A model generated the notes under the pieces. The model worked only from the letters and a program-made list of their open reading frames with translations, searched no databases and was not told the DNA's origin. Both the position numbers and the translations under genes were made by a program. 50,698 bases of DNA from Faecalibacterium sp. UBA1762 (lineage in GTDB: Bacteria; Bacillota; Clostridia; Oscillospirales; Ruminococcaceae): positions 57,795 through 108,492 of the forward strand of contig DCHC01000009.1 of NCBI GenBank assembly GCA_002314755.1. The letters are read 5' to 3'. Positions 33,829 through 42,768 of this stretch are shown here, one piece after another (position 1 is the first letter of the stretch; each line of letters starts with the position of its first letter).

Positions 33829-33857
33829 ATTCTATCATATTGCCTATACCCTGTCAA
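33829..33857 (-). promoter_or_regulatory. Sigma-A promoter of the GH36 gene
   Basis: On the minus strand TTGACA (33857-33852), 17-bp spacer, TAGAAT (33834-33829). Leader only about 20 nt. Confidence 0.8.
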
Positions 33858-33956
33858 CGGGCATTTAAAATGCGGACAGTTTCGGGAAAAGGGGAAAATG
33901 AAACCGGATTTAGCAGCATTTAAAGTCGCATTTCGGATGATTTTAGCTGGTGTCAG

Positions 33957-33985
33957 TTGCAAAAATAAGTTAAATGCTATATGAT
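33957..33985 (+). promoter_or_regulatory. Sigma-A promoter of the trmN6-rsmI genes
   Basis: TTGCAA at 33957-33962, 17-bp spacer, TATGAT at 33980-33985. Confidence 0.65.
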
Positions 33986-34039
33986 ATATAAGATGAAAAG
34001 CAGACAGTTTACAGCTTGCGAAAAGGGAGGAAACCGGCG

Positions 34040-34876
34040 GTGGAACAATGCGAATGGTTACATAACGGTACGCCGGTCTGGGTCAGCGCGGAACACCGTT
34101 TTGGTACGGACGCCATGCTGCTCTCCCATTTTTGCGGGCTGCGTAGAGCAGAAAAGGCCTGTGATTTAGGGACCGGATGCGGTATCATTCCCCTGCGCTG
34201 GCACGATAACGGACACCGCGGTCTTGCAGTGGCGGTAGAAATTGCCCCTGCCGGAGTTGCGCTGCTGCAAAAATCGCTGGAGACGCTCTGCCGTCAGTCG
34301 GAGCAAACCGACCAGCAGCCGCCGGAGGCCGATATTGACACGGAACAGGCGAAGTCTTCCCTGCGCCATAAGGATGCAGCAGCAGAGCTGACACCGGCAG
34401 AGCATATACGGCCACTACAGGCTGATTTGCGGCAGTTTACCTGCCCGGAAGCCGGCAGTTTTGATCTGGTCAGTTGCAATCCACCCTATTTTACTGGGGG
34501 CTTTGTCAGCAAAAAGCCCGGCAGAGGGGTGGCAAGGCATCAGCTTCAATGTACGGTGACAGATATCTGCCAGACTGCGGCAAGGTTACTGCGCACCGGT
34601 GGCAGACTGTGTATCTGCCAGCGTCCTGCTGCGCTGGGGCAGTGTATGGCGGATATGGTAAATGCCGGTATTCAGCCTAAACGTTTAAGATTGGTGCGCC
34701 AGCGCTCGGAAAGTGACCCGTGGCTATTTTTACTGGATGGCAGGTATCAGGGCGGAACGGGGTTGACGGTAATGCCGGATTTACTGATTGAAGCACCCGG
34801 TGGTGGGTATTCCTCAGAGCTGATGCAGATATACGGTAAGCAGGAATATCGGGTGAATCCCCGCAAACAGTATTGA
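34040..34876 (+). CDS. tRNA1(Val) A37 N6-methyltransferase-like protein (TrmN6/YabB family)
   Basis: A 278-residue SAM-dependent methyltransferase. Motif I is CDLGTGCGIIPL (about 40-51) and the catalytic motif IV is SCNPPYF (about 147-153), the NPPY signature of N6-adenine methyltransferases. Between them lies an odd Gln/Glu-rich insertion of about 35 residues (SEQTDQQPPEADID and onward). GTG at 34040 is chosen because AGGGAGG lies 9 nt upstream; a TTG at 34016 in the same frame has no ribosome binding site. It is followed by rsmI, the common order in Bacillota. Confidence 0.85.
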   Translation: MEQCEWLHNGTPVWVSAEHRFGTDAMLLSHFCGLRRAEKACDLGTGCGIIPLRWHDNGHRGLAVAVEIAPAGVALLQKSLETLCRQSEQTDQQPPEADIDTEQAKSSLRHKDAAAELTPAEHIRPLQADLRQFTCPEAGSFDLVSCNPPYFTGGFVSKKPGRGVARHQLQCTVTDICQTAARLLRTGGRLCICQRPAALGQCMADMVNAGIQPKRLRLVRQRSESDPWLFLLDGRYQGGTGLTVMPDLLIEAPGGGYSSELMQIYGKQEYRVNPRKQY

Positions 34877-34964
34877 TACAGTGACCGGATACGGCGATCA
34901 AGAATTGATAGAAGAGTAATGCAGATTAAATGCAAGCCGAAAAAAGGAAAGGATTACAGGGTAT

Positions 34965-35822
34965 ATGAGCGGAACTTTATATGTAGTGGCTACGCCTATC
35001 GGCAATTTGCAGGATATTACCCCCCGGGCGGCAGCAACCTTTGGCAGTGTGGATTTTATTGCAGCGGAGGACACCCGTGTGACCTTAAAGCTGCTGAACT
35101 ATCTGGGCATAAAAAAGCCGCTGATCAGTTACTTTGAACACAACGCCGCCGAACGGGGTGCCCTTGTGTTGCAGCGCATAATGGCAGGCGAAAACTGTGC
35201 GGTATGTTCTGACGCCGGTATGCCCTGTATCAGCGACCCGGGTGAGGCGCTGGTACGGGAGGCGCATGCATTGGGTATTCCGGTGGTGCCGGTTCCGGCA
35301 GCCAGTGCGGCGGCAACGGCGTTGGCGGTCAGCGGACAGTCAACCGGCCGCTGGTGCTTTGAGGGCTTTTTGCCGGTCAACCGAAATCAGCGCAGAGAGC
35401 ATCTGGACGCGGTCAAAAATGAGGTGCGTACCATGATTTTCTACGAGGCACCTCACAAACTAAATAACACCCTGGCTGATCTGTGTACTGTTTTTGGAGA
35501 ACAGCGCAGTGTGACGATTTGTCGGGAGCTGACTAAGCTACATGAGGAGATTCGCAAAACGACCTTAGGTGAGGCAAAAAGCTACTATGCGGAAAATTCG
35601 CCCCGGGGAGAATTTTGCCTGGTGGTTGCCGGCGGAGAACCGGTTTCCGGGGATGCGCCGCAAATGACTCTGGAGGGCGCCCTTGCTAAAGCACAGCAGC
35701 TGATGAAGGGCGGACTATCCCCCAGTGCGGCATGCAAACAGGCAGCGCGGGAGGCTGGCTTTGCCAAGGGTGATGTTTACGACGCATATCTGGCGGCACG
35801 TGTGTCAGAGGAGCAGGAATAA
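34965..35822 (+). CDS. rsmI: 16S rRNA (cytidine(1402)-2'-O)-methyltransferase
   Basis: Tetrapyrrole-methylase-fold enzyme of 285 residues that 2'-O-methylates C1402 in the ribosomal P-site. Family marks: LYVVATPIGNLQDITPRA (residues 5-22, quoted in full), AAEDTRVTLKLL (about 34-45), YFEHNAAER (about 56-64), SDAGMPCISDPGEALVREA (about 83-101, quoted in full) and PGASA-type loop written PVPAASAAATAL. AAAGGAAAGG precedes the ATG. Confidence 0.96.
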   Translation: MSGTLYVVATPIGNLQDITPRAAATFGSVDFIAAEDTRVTLKLLNYLGIKKPLISYFEHNAAERGALVLQRIMAGENCAVCSDAGMPCISDPGEALVREAHALGIPVVPVPAASAAATALAVSGQSTGRWCFEGFLPVNRNQRREHLDAVKNEVRTMIFYEAPHKLNNTLADLCTVFGEQRSVTICRELTKLHEEIRKTTLGEAKSYYAENSPRGEFCLVVAGGEPVSGDAPQMTLEGALAKAQQLMKGGLSPSAACKQAAREAGFAKGDVYDAYLAARVSEEQE

Positions 35823-35864
35823 AACCTGTAGACGCATTTTGTCTGCGGAAAGGGTTATGGGGAA

Positions 35865-36350
35865 ATGAAATTATTGGTTTTGTCGGATATTCACGGCAAT
35901 TATGACACCTTAGAGCGGGTCATGCTGCAAAATCCTTCGGTAGATGCGGTCTTCTTTTTAGGCGATGGGGAAAAGGAGATGGAGCGCTGGAGGCTGGAGC
36001 ATCCAACCGCACATAAGCGCATTTACAGTGTGCGGGGAAACTGTGACTGGGACAGTCAGCAACCAACAGAGGGTTTGGCACCCTTTTGTGGTATTTTATT
36101 TTTTTATACACACGGGCAAAACTACGGCGTAAAGATGGGCACTGCCCTGCTGGAGGAGGCCGCTCAACGTGCCGGCGCGCAGGTGGCATTATTCGGACAT
36201 ACACATGACCCGTTGGACGATGTGCGTGGGGGTGTCCACCTGTTCAATCCAGGTTCGCTCTCCTTCTCTTTACGCACCGGTCGGGCTTGCTACGGTTTGA
36301 TCGAGGTTACCGCCGATGGCTTTGTCAACTGCAGTCATATCTGCCTGTAA
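35865..36350 (+). CDS. YfcE/MJ0936-family metallophosphoesterase
   Basis: A 161-residue binuclear phosphodiesterase. Metal ligands are in LSDIHGNYD (7-15), FFLGDGEKE (about 31-39), VRGNCDW (about 58-64) and LFGHTHDP (about 108-115). Homologues hydrolyse small phosphodiesters; physiological substrate is usually unknown. Third gene after trmN6-like and rsmI; a bidirectional terminator follows at 36388-36429. Confidence 0.88.
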   Translation: MKLLVLSDIHGNYDTLERVMLQNPSVDAVFFLGDGEKEMERWRLEHPTAHKRIYSVRGNCDWDSQQPTEGLAPFCGILFFYTHGQNYGVKMGTALLEEAAQRAGAQVALFGHTHDPLDDVRGGVHLFNPGSLSFSLRTGRACYGLIEVTADGFVNCSHICL

Positions 36351-36387
36351 AGAAGGTGGACAAAGCGGATAATACAGTCACTGGCAG

Positions 36388-36429
36388 AAAAAACTGCAGG
36401 CTCCGGACAAATGGAGCTTGCAGTTTTTT
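36388..36429. terminator. Bidirectional terminator
   Basis: AAAAAACTGCAGGCTCC (36388-36404) pairs with GGAGCTTGCAGTTTTTT (36413-36429) with one wobble. It serves the phosphoesterase gene on the plus strand and the DUF3048 gene on the minus strand. Confidence 0.9.
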
Positions 36430-36444
36430 AAACTTTGAAATGTG

Positions 36445-37581
36445 TTAACCCACCAAGCTGCCGGAATTTGCAGCCTGCGCGGCAAACGGATTGACTCCGT
36501 CAAGAAGCAGACTGCGCTGAATCGCGCGGTTTTCTACAAAGGCGACATAACTGGTGCCGACATTTACGGAAAGGGTGTTGCCGTCGGTGTCTTTTATGAT
36601 CAAAGGAGAGGAGATATCCTGTTTTTCCCAGGTAATCAGCTGGTAGTGTCCACCGTAAAAATAGGCGCCGGAACCACCCGAAAAATCGAAATCGGTACAA
36701 AGTCCGTCGCTTTTCAGGCTTACATTACAGCTTAGCAAAAACACATTTGTGTAGCTGACGGGTGCGTTGGTGGCAAGGTCGATTAGTTCCTCCCCGTATT
36801 CCGATTTCCGGTAGTTATGATCTGCTTCAGAATAGCGGAAAGAGACCGGAACATTTTGAGAAAAGGAAAACTCGACGAGAGAGGCGGTGCCGTCCTCCGG
36901 AAGACGGGGTTCAGCCTCGTAGCTGACAAACTGAAAAACAGAGGTTACCGTACCGGTGGTGGGAATCCCCTTTTGAGCGGCGCCCGCCTCAGCACCGTCA
37001 TCTCCCACATACCAGCAATGTTCATTTCCATAGCCGGTTGCGGCGCGCGCGGTATCAAAAACATAGGTGACGGTGCCAAGCTCGATTCCGTCGACTGTCG
37101 GGTAGTTCAGCTGTTCCAGCATATTGGTTGCGTAGACGCTGCTGCCGATGTGTAACAACAGCATATTCTCCGGCACGGCAAGCTGAACAAACTGGTCGCG
37201 GGTAGAACGGACCGGCCCGACAGTGCGTAAGGCGGCGGTGTTGCGATAGACTGCCATTAACCGGGGAATACCGCCCTCAGTTACCATCTCATATACGATA
37301 CTGGCAGCGGAAATGCCTGTCTGCGGCAGAGCAGTCCGGTTGTTATCCAACATCACAGCAACCGGACGCTGACCCTGTATGGCGTCGGATTCCATTTTCT
37401 CCCCGGTCAATGGGTCGCAATCCAGCGGAATGACCTCTCCGGCGTCATACATTTCCTGCTCGGCAGAAGCTTCGGCAACAGAGCTTTCTACATATTCCGG
37501 ACTAAACCCCTTGGAGGTACAGCTGCTGAAGACCAAAACTGACAAAACAGCAGATAGAAAAGACAGACACTTTTTCTGCAT
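36445..37581 (-). CDS. DUF3048 (YerB-like) lipoprotein, copy 1
   Basis: A 378-residue secreted lipoprotein; lipobox FSSC with Cys near residue 22. The DUF3048 domain follows: RPVAVMLDNN (about 74-83), YEMVTEGGIPRLMAVY (about 101-116), VGPVRSTRDQFV (about 123-134), and in the second half the repeated GSGAYFYGGHYQLITWEK region (about 300-317). Function of the family is unknown; it is wide-spread in Bacillota. ATG at 37581 follows GGGAG. It has its own TATAAT promoter directly at the end of the terminator of copy 2. The two copies are clearly paralogous. Confidence 0.88.
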   Translation of the reverse strand: MQKKCLSFLSAVLSVLVFSSCTSKGFSPEYVESSVAEASAEQEMYDAGEVIPLDCDPLTGEKMESDAIQGQRPVAVMLDNNRTALPQTGISAASIVYEMVTEGGIPRLMAVYRNTAALRTVGPVRSTRDQFVQLAVPENMLLLHIGSSVYATNMLEQLNYPTVDGIELGTVTYVFDTARAATGYGNEHCWYVGDDGAEAGAAQKGIPTTGTVTSVFQFVSYEAEPRLPEDGTASLVEFSFSQNVPVSFRYSEADHNYRKSEYGEELIDLATNAPVSYTNVFLLSCNVSLKSDGLCTDFDFSGGSGAYFYGGHYQLITWEKQDISSPLIIKDTDGNTLSVNVGTSYVAFVENRAIQRSLLLDGVNPFAAQAANSGSLVG

Positions 37582-37658
37582 ATCCGTAATCGCTCCCAAG
37601 TAAAAGATATCCAATGAAAACAGGTTGGCATACATCAATATACGCGTTATATGCGTTT

Positions 37659-37687
37659 ATTATAGTCTTTCCGAACCGTTTTGTAAA
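37659..37687 (-). promoter_or_regulatory. Sigma-A promoter of DUF3048 copy 1
   Basis: On the minus strand TTTACA (37687-37682), 17-bp spacer, TATAAT (37664-37659). The -35 abuts the T-run of the preceding terminator. Confidence 0.78.
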
Positions 37688-37688
37688 G

Positions 37689-37762
37689 AAAAAGACCGCA
37701 GAACAACATCGCTGAAGCAACGTCGTTGAAATAACGGGCCGGTTCAGCAATCTGTTCTGCGG
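37689..37762 (-). terminator. Rod-shaped terminator of DUF3048 copy 2
   Basis: On the minus strand CCGCAGAACA (37762-37753) pairs with TGTTCTGCGG (37705-37696), then TC and five Ts. Inside, GCTGAA and TTCAGC add a 6-bp stem and CAACG-a-CGTTG a small tip. Confidence 0.82.
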
Positions 37763-37796
37763 AAGGCTACGGTCAAAACGGAATAAGGCGGCAGGC

Positions 37797-39038
37797 TTAA
37801 TCGCCCAGTTCAACCTCTTCGCCGCTTGCAATCACCTCTTCTTCTGCAATTGTCTGGTCAGGACCGGCATAGCTGAAATTATAGTATTCGTCCAAATCGA
37901 CAATGCCTACATAGCTGTTGCCGCAGTTTAAAAGCAGAGTATTTTCATCCATATCGGTAAAACGAAGCATAGAGGTGGTGGCACCCTTGAACCAGCGGAT
38001 CGGCTCCATCTTACCCTTGGAAAAATAGAAGCCCAAGCCGCCGTAATCAAAATCTACACACTGGTAGTTGGGGTCGCCCTTATCGTTACCATTTTTATCC
38101 AGGTTGCCACCCGGGTAGGGGTAGGTGGTGATATCGGCAAACAGTACCAGCACATTGTCAAAGCCCAGCTGTTCACCGGTGTTTTCATCCACGGTCTGAT
38201 GACGACCGCCGATAGCACTGCTATACTGGCTCATCATCAGCTTGCCGGTGGTTTCATCATAGTCAAAATAGGTACGGTAGGACTGGCTGTGGGTAATACT
38301 GATAGAGGTAACAGCTTCGTCGGTCAGCTCCCGTACACCGCCCTCTCGGTAGTCCACAAAATCATAGCAGGTGCCGGTATAGGAATATTCGTCGTTATAG
38401 CCGTACTGCTCAAATGCTTGCTGCAACAGCTCTGCATTGGTGTAGGCGGTATGTTCCAGGGCATAGCCCTGTGCCAAACGGGTCTGATCCCGGTAGATAA
38501 AATTGTAGGTATCTCCGTTCAGGTCCCGGTTTTCATATTCATTTTGCTCAATGTAGGTTTGGGTAATGCCGCTGCGTCCGATGTGGCAGTAGAGCGCGTC
38601 ATAGGGAATCGCCAGGCGCAAAAACTGGTCGCGGCCACTGCGGACAGGACCCAGATCGCCGGTGAGCTTGGTATAGTCCTCAAACAAAGCCATAAAACGG
38701 GTGATACCGCCTTCTACCTTGCTCTCAAATAGGATGGAAGCCTCAGACAGGCCGCGCTGCGGGCGGCATGCGGCGATATTATTGACCATCATAGCCACTA
38801 TACGGCGGTTAGGATTATAATCCTCCCCCTGGGCAAGACCGGTCAGGTAGCACGGCAGGTACGGATCGGGTTCGGGTTCCGGTTCAGCCTCCGGCTCCTC
38901 TTGCACAGATTCTGGCTCGGTCATTTCAGAGGATATATCCTCAATTACGGGGGTCTCCTCCCCTGCCTTGGTGCAGCCACACAACATGGTGACGCAAACC
39001 AGGAGACAAACCAACACGGTAAGCAGTCTTTTACTCAT
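37797..39038 (-). CDS. DUF3048 (YerB-like) lipoprotein, copy 2
   Basis: A 413-residue lipoprotein with lipobox MLCGC (Cys near residue 22) and an acidic PE-rich linker (EPEAEPEPEPDPYLP, about 48-62). The DUF3048 domain shows RRIVAMMVNN (about 78-87), FESKVEGGITRFMALF (about 105-120) and LGPVRSGRDQFLRLA (about 128-142), aligned to the same places in copy 1, and the second half has YGGLGFYFSKGKMEPIRWFKG. ATG at 39038 follows GAGG by 9 nt. It lies upstream of copy 1 and is separately terminated, so the two are regulated independently. Confidence 0.9.
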   Translation of the reverse strand: MSKRLLTVLVCLLVCVTMLCGCTKAGEETPVIEDISSEMTEPESVQEEPEAEPEPEPDPYLPCYLTGLAQGEDYNPNRRIVAMMVNNIAACRPQRGLSEASILFESKVEGGITRFMALFEDYTKLTGDLGPVRSGRDQFLRLAIPYDALYCHIGRSGITQTYIEQNEYENRDLNGDTYNFIYRDQTRLAQGYALEHTAYTNAELLQQAFEQYGYNDEYSYTGTCYDFVDYREGGVRELTDEAVTSISITHSQSYRTYFDYDETTGKLMMSQYSSAIGGRHQTVDENTGEQLGFDNVLVLFADITTYPYPGGNLDKNGNDKGDPNYQCVDFDYGGLGFYFSKGKMEPIRWFKGATTSMLRFTDMDENTLLLNCGNSYVGIVDLDEYYNFSYAGPDQTIAEEEVIASGEEVELGD

Positions 39039-39347
39039 AGTATACACCTCGTTGTTTTTGACAGAATGCAGTTATTATCATACTGGATTTTTCGGATAAA
39101 GTAAAGAAAAAACGAATCAGCAAACAGAAATTTCCTTATTTTGCACATTTCAGCGCCAGAATTATTGTATAATATGACTTGCAGCGAGGGAGGAAAACAA
39201 AAAATGTTCACAAAAAATACACAGCCTTACCCACCATTTTTCACGGTATTGCCACGGATTCGAAACACAATTTTTCTATGATATTTGAGAATAAATCCTG
39301 CGGGACAAAACAAAACTGTCCTGACAGCTTGAACGGAGGGAAAACAT
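39039..39347. promoter_or_regulatory. Divergent region between DUF3048 copy 2 and the Gld-like ABC system
   Basis: This 309-bp gap contains a minus-strand promoter TTTACT (39105-39100), 17 bp, TATGAT (39082-39077), and on the plus strand TATAAT at 39168-39173 with no convincing -35. Between the plus -10 and the ABC gene lies a possible leader frame (39204-39281) and a short CTGTC-ct-GACAG repeat. Confidence 0.6.
39204..39281 (+). CDS. Possible 25-aa leader peptide upstream of the ABC system
   Basis: ATG with GGGAGG 10 nt upstream opens a frame of 25 codons beginning MFTKNTQPYPPFF, with three Pro and several aromatic residues. No clear terminator hairpin follows before the ABC gene, so regulatory meaning is doubtful. 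Could be a chance frame. Confidence 0.3.
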   Translation: MFTKNTQPYPPFFTVLPRIRNTIFL

Positions 39348-40361
39348 TTGATAGAGGTTACCAATCTTACCCGACATTACGGTTCTTTTACAGCAGTAGA
39401 TCACATCTCCTTTTCCTTGGAGGACGGCAAGATTTACGGTTTTTTGGGACCGAACGGCGCAGGAAAATCCACAACAATGAATTTATTGACCGGATATCTG
39501 TGCGCAGATGAGGGAAATATCACGGTGGATGGCTTTGATATGCTGGAAGAGCCTAAGGAGGCGAAAAAGCGTATCGGTTATCTGCCGGAGCTGCCGCCCC
39601 TGTATAAGGATATGACGGTGCGGGAATATTTACGCTTTGTTATACAGCTGAAAAAGGCAGATTGTGACGCAGTAGCATTAGATCATATTCTGCGGAAAAC
39701 CGGCCTGACTGATGTTGTGGACAAAATGATCCGATCACTGTCCAAAGGCTTTCAGCAGCGGGTCGGGATTGCCCAGGCATTGGTGGGCAATCCCCCTATT
39801 TTAATATTGGATGAACCCACGGTCGGTCTGGATCCGCTGCAGCGTATAGAGGTACGGGAGCTGATCCGATCCCTGGGCAAAGAACACACCGTCATTCTGT
39901 CCAGCCATATTCTGTCAGAAATATCAGAGGTATGTGACACGGTACTGATTATTGCCCACGGCAAGCTGGTGGGCGAAGGATCCCCGGAGCAGTTGGCGCA
40001 GACCGGACAGGCTTCCCAGCAGTGCAGCCTGTCCGTGAAGGGTCAGCAGGAGACGGTGCTAAACGCGTTGTCTGCCATTGATCTGGTTCCGATCGGTCCG
40101 GTGAAGCAGGAGAATGGCCTGCTTAGCCTGACGGTCAGCTGGCCGGCCGGTCAGGACAAACGGGAGGAGATTTTCTATGCTCTTGCTGCCGCACACTGTC
40201 CGATCTTGGAGGAAACCATAACCGCGATGAGCTTGGAGCAGATCTTCCTGGAGTTGACCGGTGAGGACAAGGACGCGCAGGCTTACGAAAAGGTTGTCGC
40301 ACAGCTCGGGGAGACCCCCGTAGCTGAGGAAAAAGCTGCTTCGGCACAGGAGGAGGAATAA
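39348..40361 (+). CDS. ABC-2-type transporter ATP-binding protein (GldA/CcmA-like)
   Basis: A 337-residue ATPase. Walker A GPNGAGKST (about 36-44), signature LSKGFQQRVGIAQAL (about 133-147), Walker B ILILDEPTVGLDPLQ (about 152-166) and switch His in LSSHILSE. The C-terminal 110 residues are the extra domain of drug- and GldA-type ATPases. TTG at 39348 is the only start fitting GGAGGG 8 nt upstream. It drives the permease that follows at 4-bp spacing. Cargo unknown; the four-gene set with GldG and DUF4340 proteins is found in many non-gliding bacteria. Confidence 0.9.
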   Translation: MIEVTNLTRHYGSFTAVDHISFSLEDGKIYGFLGPNGAGKSTTMNLLTGYLCADEGNITVDGFDMLEEPKEAKKRIGYLPELPPLYKDMTVREYLRFVIQLKKADCDAVALDHILRKTGLTDVVDKMIRSLSKGFQQRVGIAQALVGNPPILILDEPTVGLDPLQRIEVRELIRSLGKEHTVILSSHILSEISEVCDTVLIIAHGKLVGEGSPEQLAQTGQASQQCSLSVKGQQETVLNALSAIDLVPIGPVKQENGLLSLTVSWPAGQDKREEIFYALAAAHCPILEETITAMSLEQIFLELTGEDKDAQAYEKVVAQLGETPVAEEKAASAQEEE

Positions 40362-40364
40362 CAT

Positions 40365-41231
40365 ATGCTGGCTATCTATCGCAGAGAGGTGCGTAGCTAT
40401 TTCACCTCCGCTATCGGGTATATTCTGATTGCTTTTTATCTGTTGCTGTTGGGCATTTATTTTACGGCGTACAATCTAAACGGGGGCTATACTGATCTTG
40501 GCGGTGTTTTGTATTACACCCTGCTCATTATGCTGCTGTTCAGCCCGCTATTGACCATGCGGCTGTTAAGCGAAGAACGCAAGCAGCGAACAGATCAACT
40601 GCTGCTATGTGCGCCGGTTACCCTGTGGGATATTGTCGGCGGCAAGTATTTGGCAGTTTTGACGGTTTTCGCCGTGCCAGTTGCGGTGGCCTGCAGCTGT
40701 CCGCTGTTATTGGCAGCGTACGGCAGTAAATCCATGTTACTTTCCTATGCGCAGATTTTTGCCTATTTCCTGATAGGCGCGGCCTGTATCGCCATCGGGC
40801 TGTTCTTTTCCGGCATTACCGAAAACCAGATTGTTGCAGCGGCAACGACCTTTGCGGTACTGCTTTGCTGCTATCTGATGGACGGTATCACCACCTTGAT
40901 TTCGAGTTCTGCATGGGTGGCACTGCTTGCCTTCGTACTGGTTGCGCTGTTGATTGGCTTGCTGGTCCGGTACATGACCCGTAGCTGGCGTCCGGCCATC
41001 ACAGTGGCGGCGGTCGCGATGTGCGTGCTGGTTATTTTGTTCATCATCAACGGAGAGTGGATGCTCAGTGCTTTGACCGCGGTTTTGTCTGCACTGACCC
41101 TGTTTGCGCCCTTTGAAGATTTTGCAGGCGGCATTTTCAATGTCAATGCTGTTGTGTACTACCTGTCGGTTATTCTGCTGTTCCTGTTCCTCAGTGTGCA
41201 GACCATGGAACGGCGCAGAAGCAATGTTTGA
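40365..41231 (+). CDS. ABC-2-type permease (GldF-like)
   Basis: A 288-residue membrane protein with six membrane segments: the first at about 16-38, then segments near 58-75, 100-125, 130-155, 168-195 and 255-283. The N-terminus AIYRREVRSYFTSAIGYI (3-20) is typical for GldF/ABC-2 permeases, which interact with the ATPase through this amphipathic region. It begins 3 bp after the ATPase stop and is followed by the GldG-like gene. Confidence 0.9.
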   Translation: MLAIYRREVRSYFTSAIGYILIAFYLLLLGIYFTAYNLNGGYTDLGGVLYYTLLIMLLFSPLLTMRLLSEERKQRTDQLLLCAPVTLWDIVGGKYLAVLTVFAVPVAVACSCPLLLAAYGSKSMLLSYAQIFAYFLIGAACIAIGLFFSGITENQIVAAATTFAVLLCCYLMDGITTLISSSAWVALLAFVLVALLIGLLVRYMTRSWRPAITVAAVAMCVLVILFIINGEWMLSALTAVLSALTLFAPFEDFAGGIFNVNAVVYYLSVILLFLFLSVQTMERRRSNV

Positions 41232-41262
41232 ACCTCGGATACGGCAGAAAGGAACTCAGAGT

Positions 41263-42747
41263 ATGAAAAACGAACAAAAACAGCAAATAAAGGCCCAGCG
41301 CCGGGAAAAACTGGCACAGCAGCGGCAGAGCGGTCTGCGCCAGCTGCGCAGAGGCAGCTTTGCTTCGGCGGCGGTTGCGGTATTGCTGATTATTTTGATT
41401 TTGATCAATGTTGTGGTATCCAAATTGCCGGATAGCGTTACACGGCTGGATATCACCGGGAAAAATCTTTACAGCATCGGCGAGCAGAGCAAGAGCATCG
41501 CACAAAATTTGAATCAGCCGGTAACAGTTTATTGGATTGCCGCAGAGGGCTATGAGGACTCCGGCATTGAGGAGCTGCTGAATCGGTATGTGCAGGCAGC
41601 GGACGGCAATATCACCCTGACCCGGATCGATCCGGTGACAAATCCTAATTTCGCCGCGAAGTATACTGAGGGCAATATCACACAGAATACCCTGGTTGTG
41701 GAAAGCGCACAGCGGTATAAAGTGGTTGCCTATACAGATATCTACCAGACAGAATACGGTTATGATTCCAGCTACAATATGACCACATCCACCACCTTTT
41801 GCGGTGAAGGAGAGATTACGGCTGCGTTGGATTATGTGACCAGCGACAGTCTGCCCACAGTATATTATCTCAGTGGCCATGGCGAGCCGGGGCTGCCCTC
41901 AGATCTGGAAAATTCTCTCAAACGGCAAAATATTACCACACAGGAGCTTACGCTGATTACGGCAGACGACATACCGGAGGATTGCGGTACCCTGATTGTT
42001 GATTCTCCGACCAGTGATTTGTATCCGGACGAAGCAGAGAAAATCAACGATTGGATGGCCTCCGGCGGTCAGCTGCTGTTGTTTACTACCTACGGCACAC
42101 AGGAGCTGCCCAATCTTGCAAAAATTACCGCTCAGTGGGGGTTGACCCTGCAGCAGGGCGCGGTGGTAGAGGGCGACCGAAACAGCTATTACCAGTATCC
42201 CATTTATATTCTGCCCAAACTGGCGGCAGCCAGCACGATTACCTCTAATCTGGCAAGCTCCGGTCAGTATGTTTTGGCGTATCTTCCCCAGGCAATTGCT
42301 GCCGATGAAGAATATGCTCAGGATGTCACCTTTACCTATCTGCTGACCAGCTCCTCGGATTCCTACATCATGCAGGATCTGGAAAATTCCACCGAGTTTG
42401 CAAAGGGCGAAGAGGATCCCACAGGCCCGTTTAACCTGGCTGTGCAGGCAGAAAACAGTACAACCGGCGCAAAGCTGGTGTGGTTTGCAGACGGTTATCT
42501 GACAAACAGCGAGCTGAACAGTTGGACAGGCGGTACCAACTATACCCTGTTGATCAATACGGTTGGCTATCTGACAGAGCATGATAGCGCAATTGCCATT
42601 GAGGGCATTAGTTTAGATACCGAAAGTCTGTTAATCACGACTGCGCAGGCGGGCTTTTGGAAAGGCATTTATACCGTGTTGCTGCCGTTGGGCGTTGTGA
42701 TTATCGGTGCTTCCGTGTTGGTGCGCAGAAAACGGTGCCGCGCATAA
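41263..42747 (+). CDS. GldG-family ABC-associated membrane protein
   Basis: A 494-residue protein with a basic, Gln-rich cytoplasmic N-terminus, one membrane anchor (about 30-52), a large extracytoplasmic domain and a C-terminal membrane segment (about 468-487) ending in RRKRCRA. The outer part is of the GldG/ABC_transp_aux type: KNLYSIGEQSKSIAQNLNQPVTVYWIA (partly quoted, about 67-90), a DYVTSDSLPTVYYLSGHGEPGLPSDL stretch (about 190-215) and a Rossmann-like LIVDSPTSDLYPDEAEKINDWMASGGQLLLF region. ATG at 41263 follows AGAAAGGA. Works with the ATPase and permease upstream. Confidence 0.88.
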   Translation: MKNEQKQQIKAQRREKLAQQRQSGLRQLRRGSFASAAVAVLLIILILINVVVSKLPDSVTRLDITGKNLYSIGEQSKSIAQNLNQPVTVYWIAAEGYEDSGIEELLNRYVQAADGNITLTRIDPVTNPNFAAKYTEGNITQNTLVVESAQRYKVVAYTDIYQTEYGYDSSYNMTTSTTFCGEGEITAALDYVTSDSLPTVYYLSGHGEPGLPSDLENSLKRQNITTQELTLITADDIPEDCGTLIVDSPTSDLYPDEAEKINDWMASGGQLLLFTTYGTQELPNLAKITAQWGLTLQQGAVVEGDRNSYYQYPIYILPKLAAASTITSNLASSGQYVLAYLPQAIAADEEYAQDVTFTYLLTSSSDSYIMQDLENSTEFAKGEEDPTGPFNLAVQAENSTTGAKLVWFADGYLTNSELNSWTGGTNYTLLINTVGYLTEHDSAIAIEGISLDTESLLITTAQAGFWKGIYTVLLPLGVVIIGASVLVRRKRCRA

Positions 42748-42768
42748 CCGGGAGGAAAGGAAAAACCA

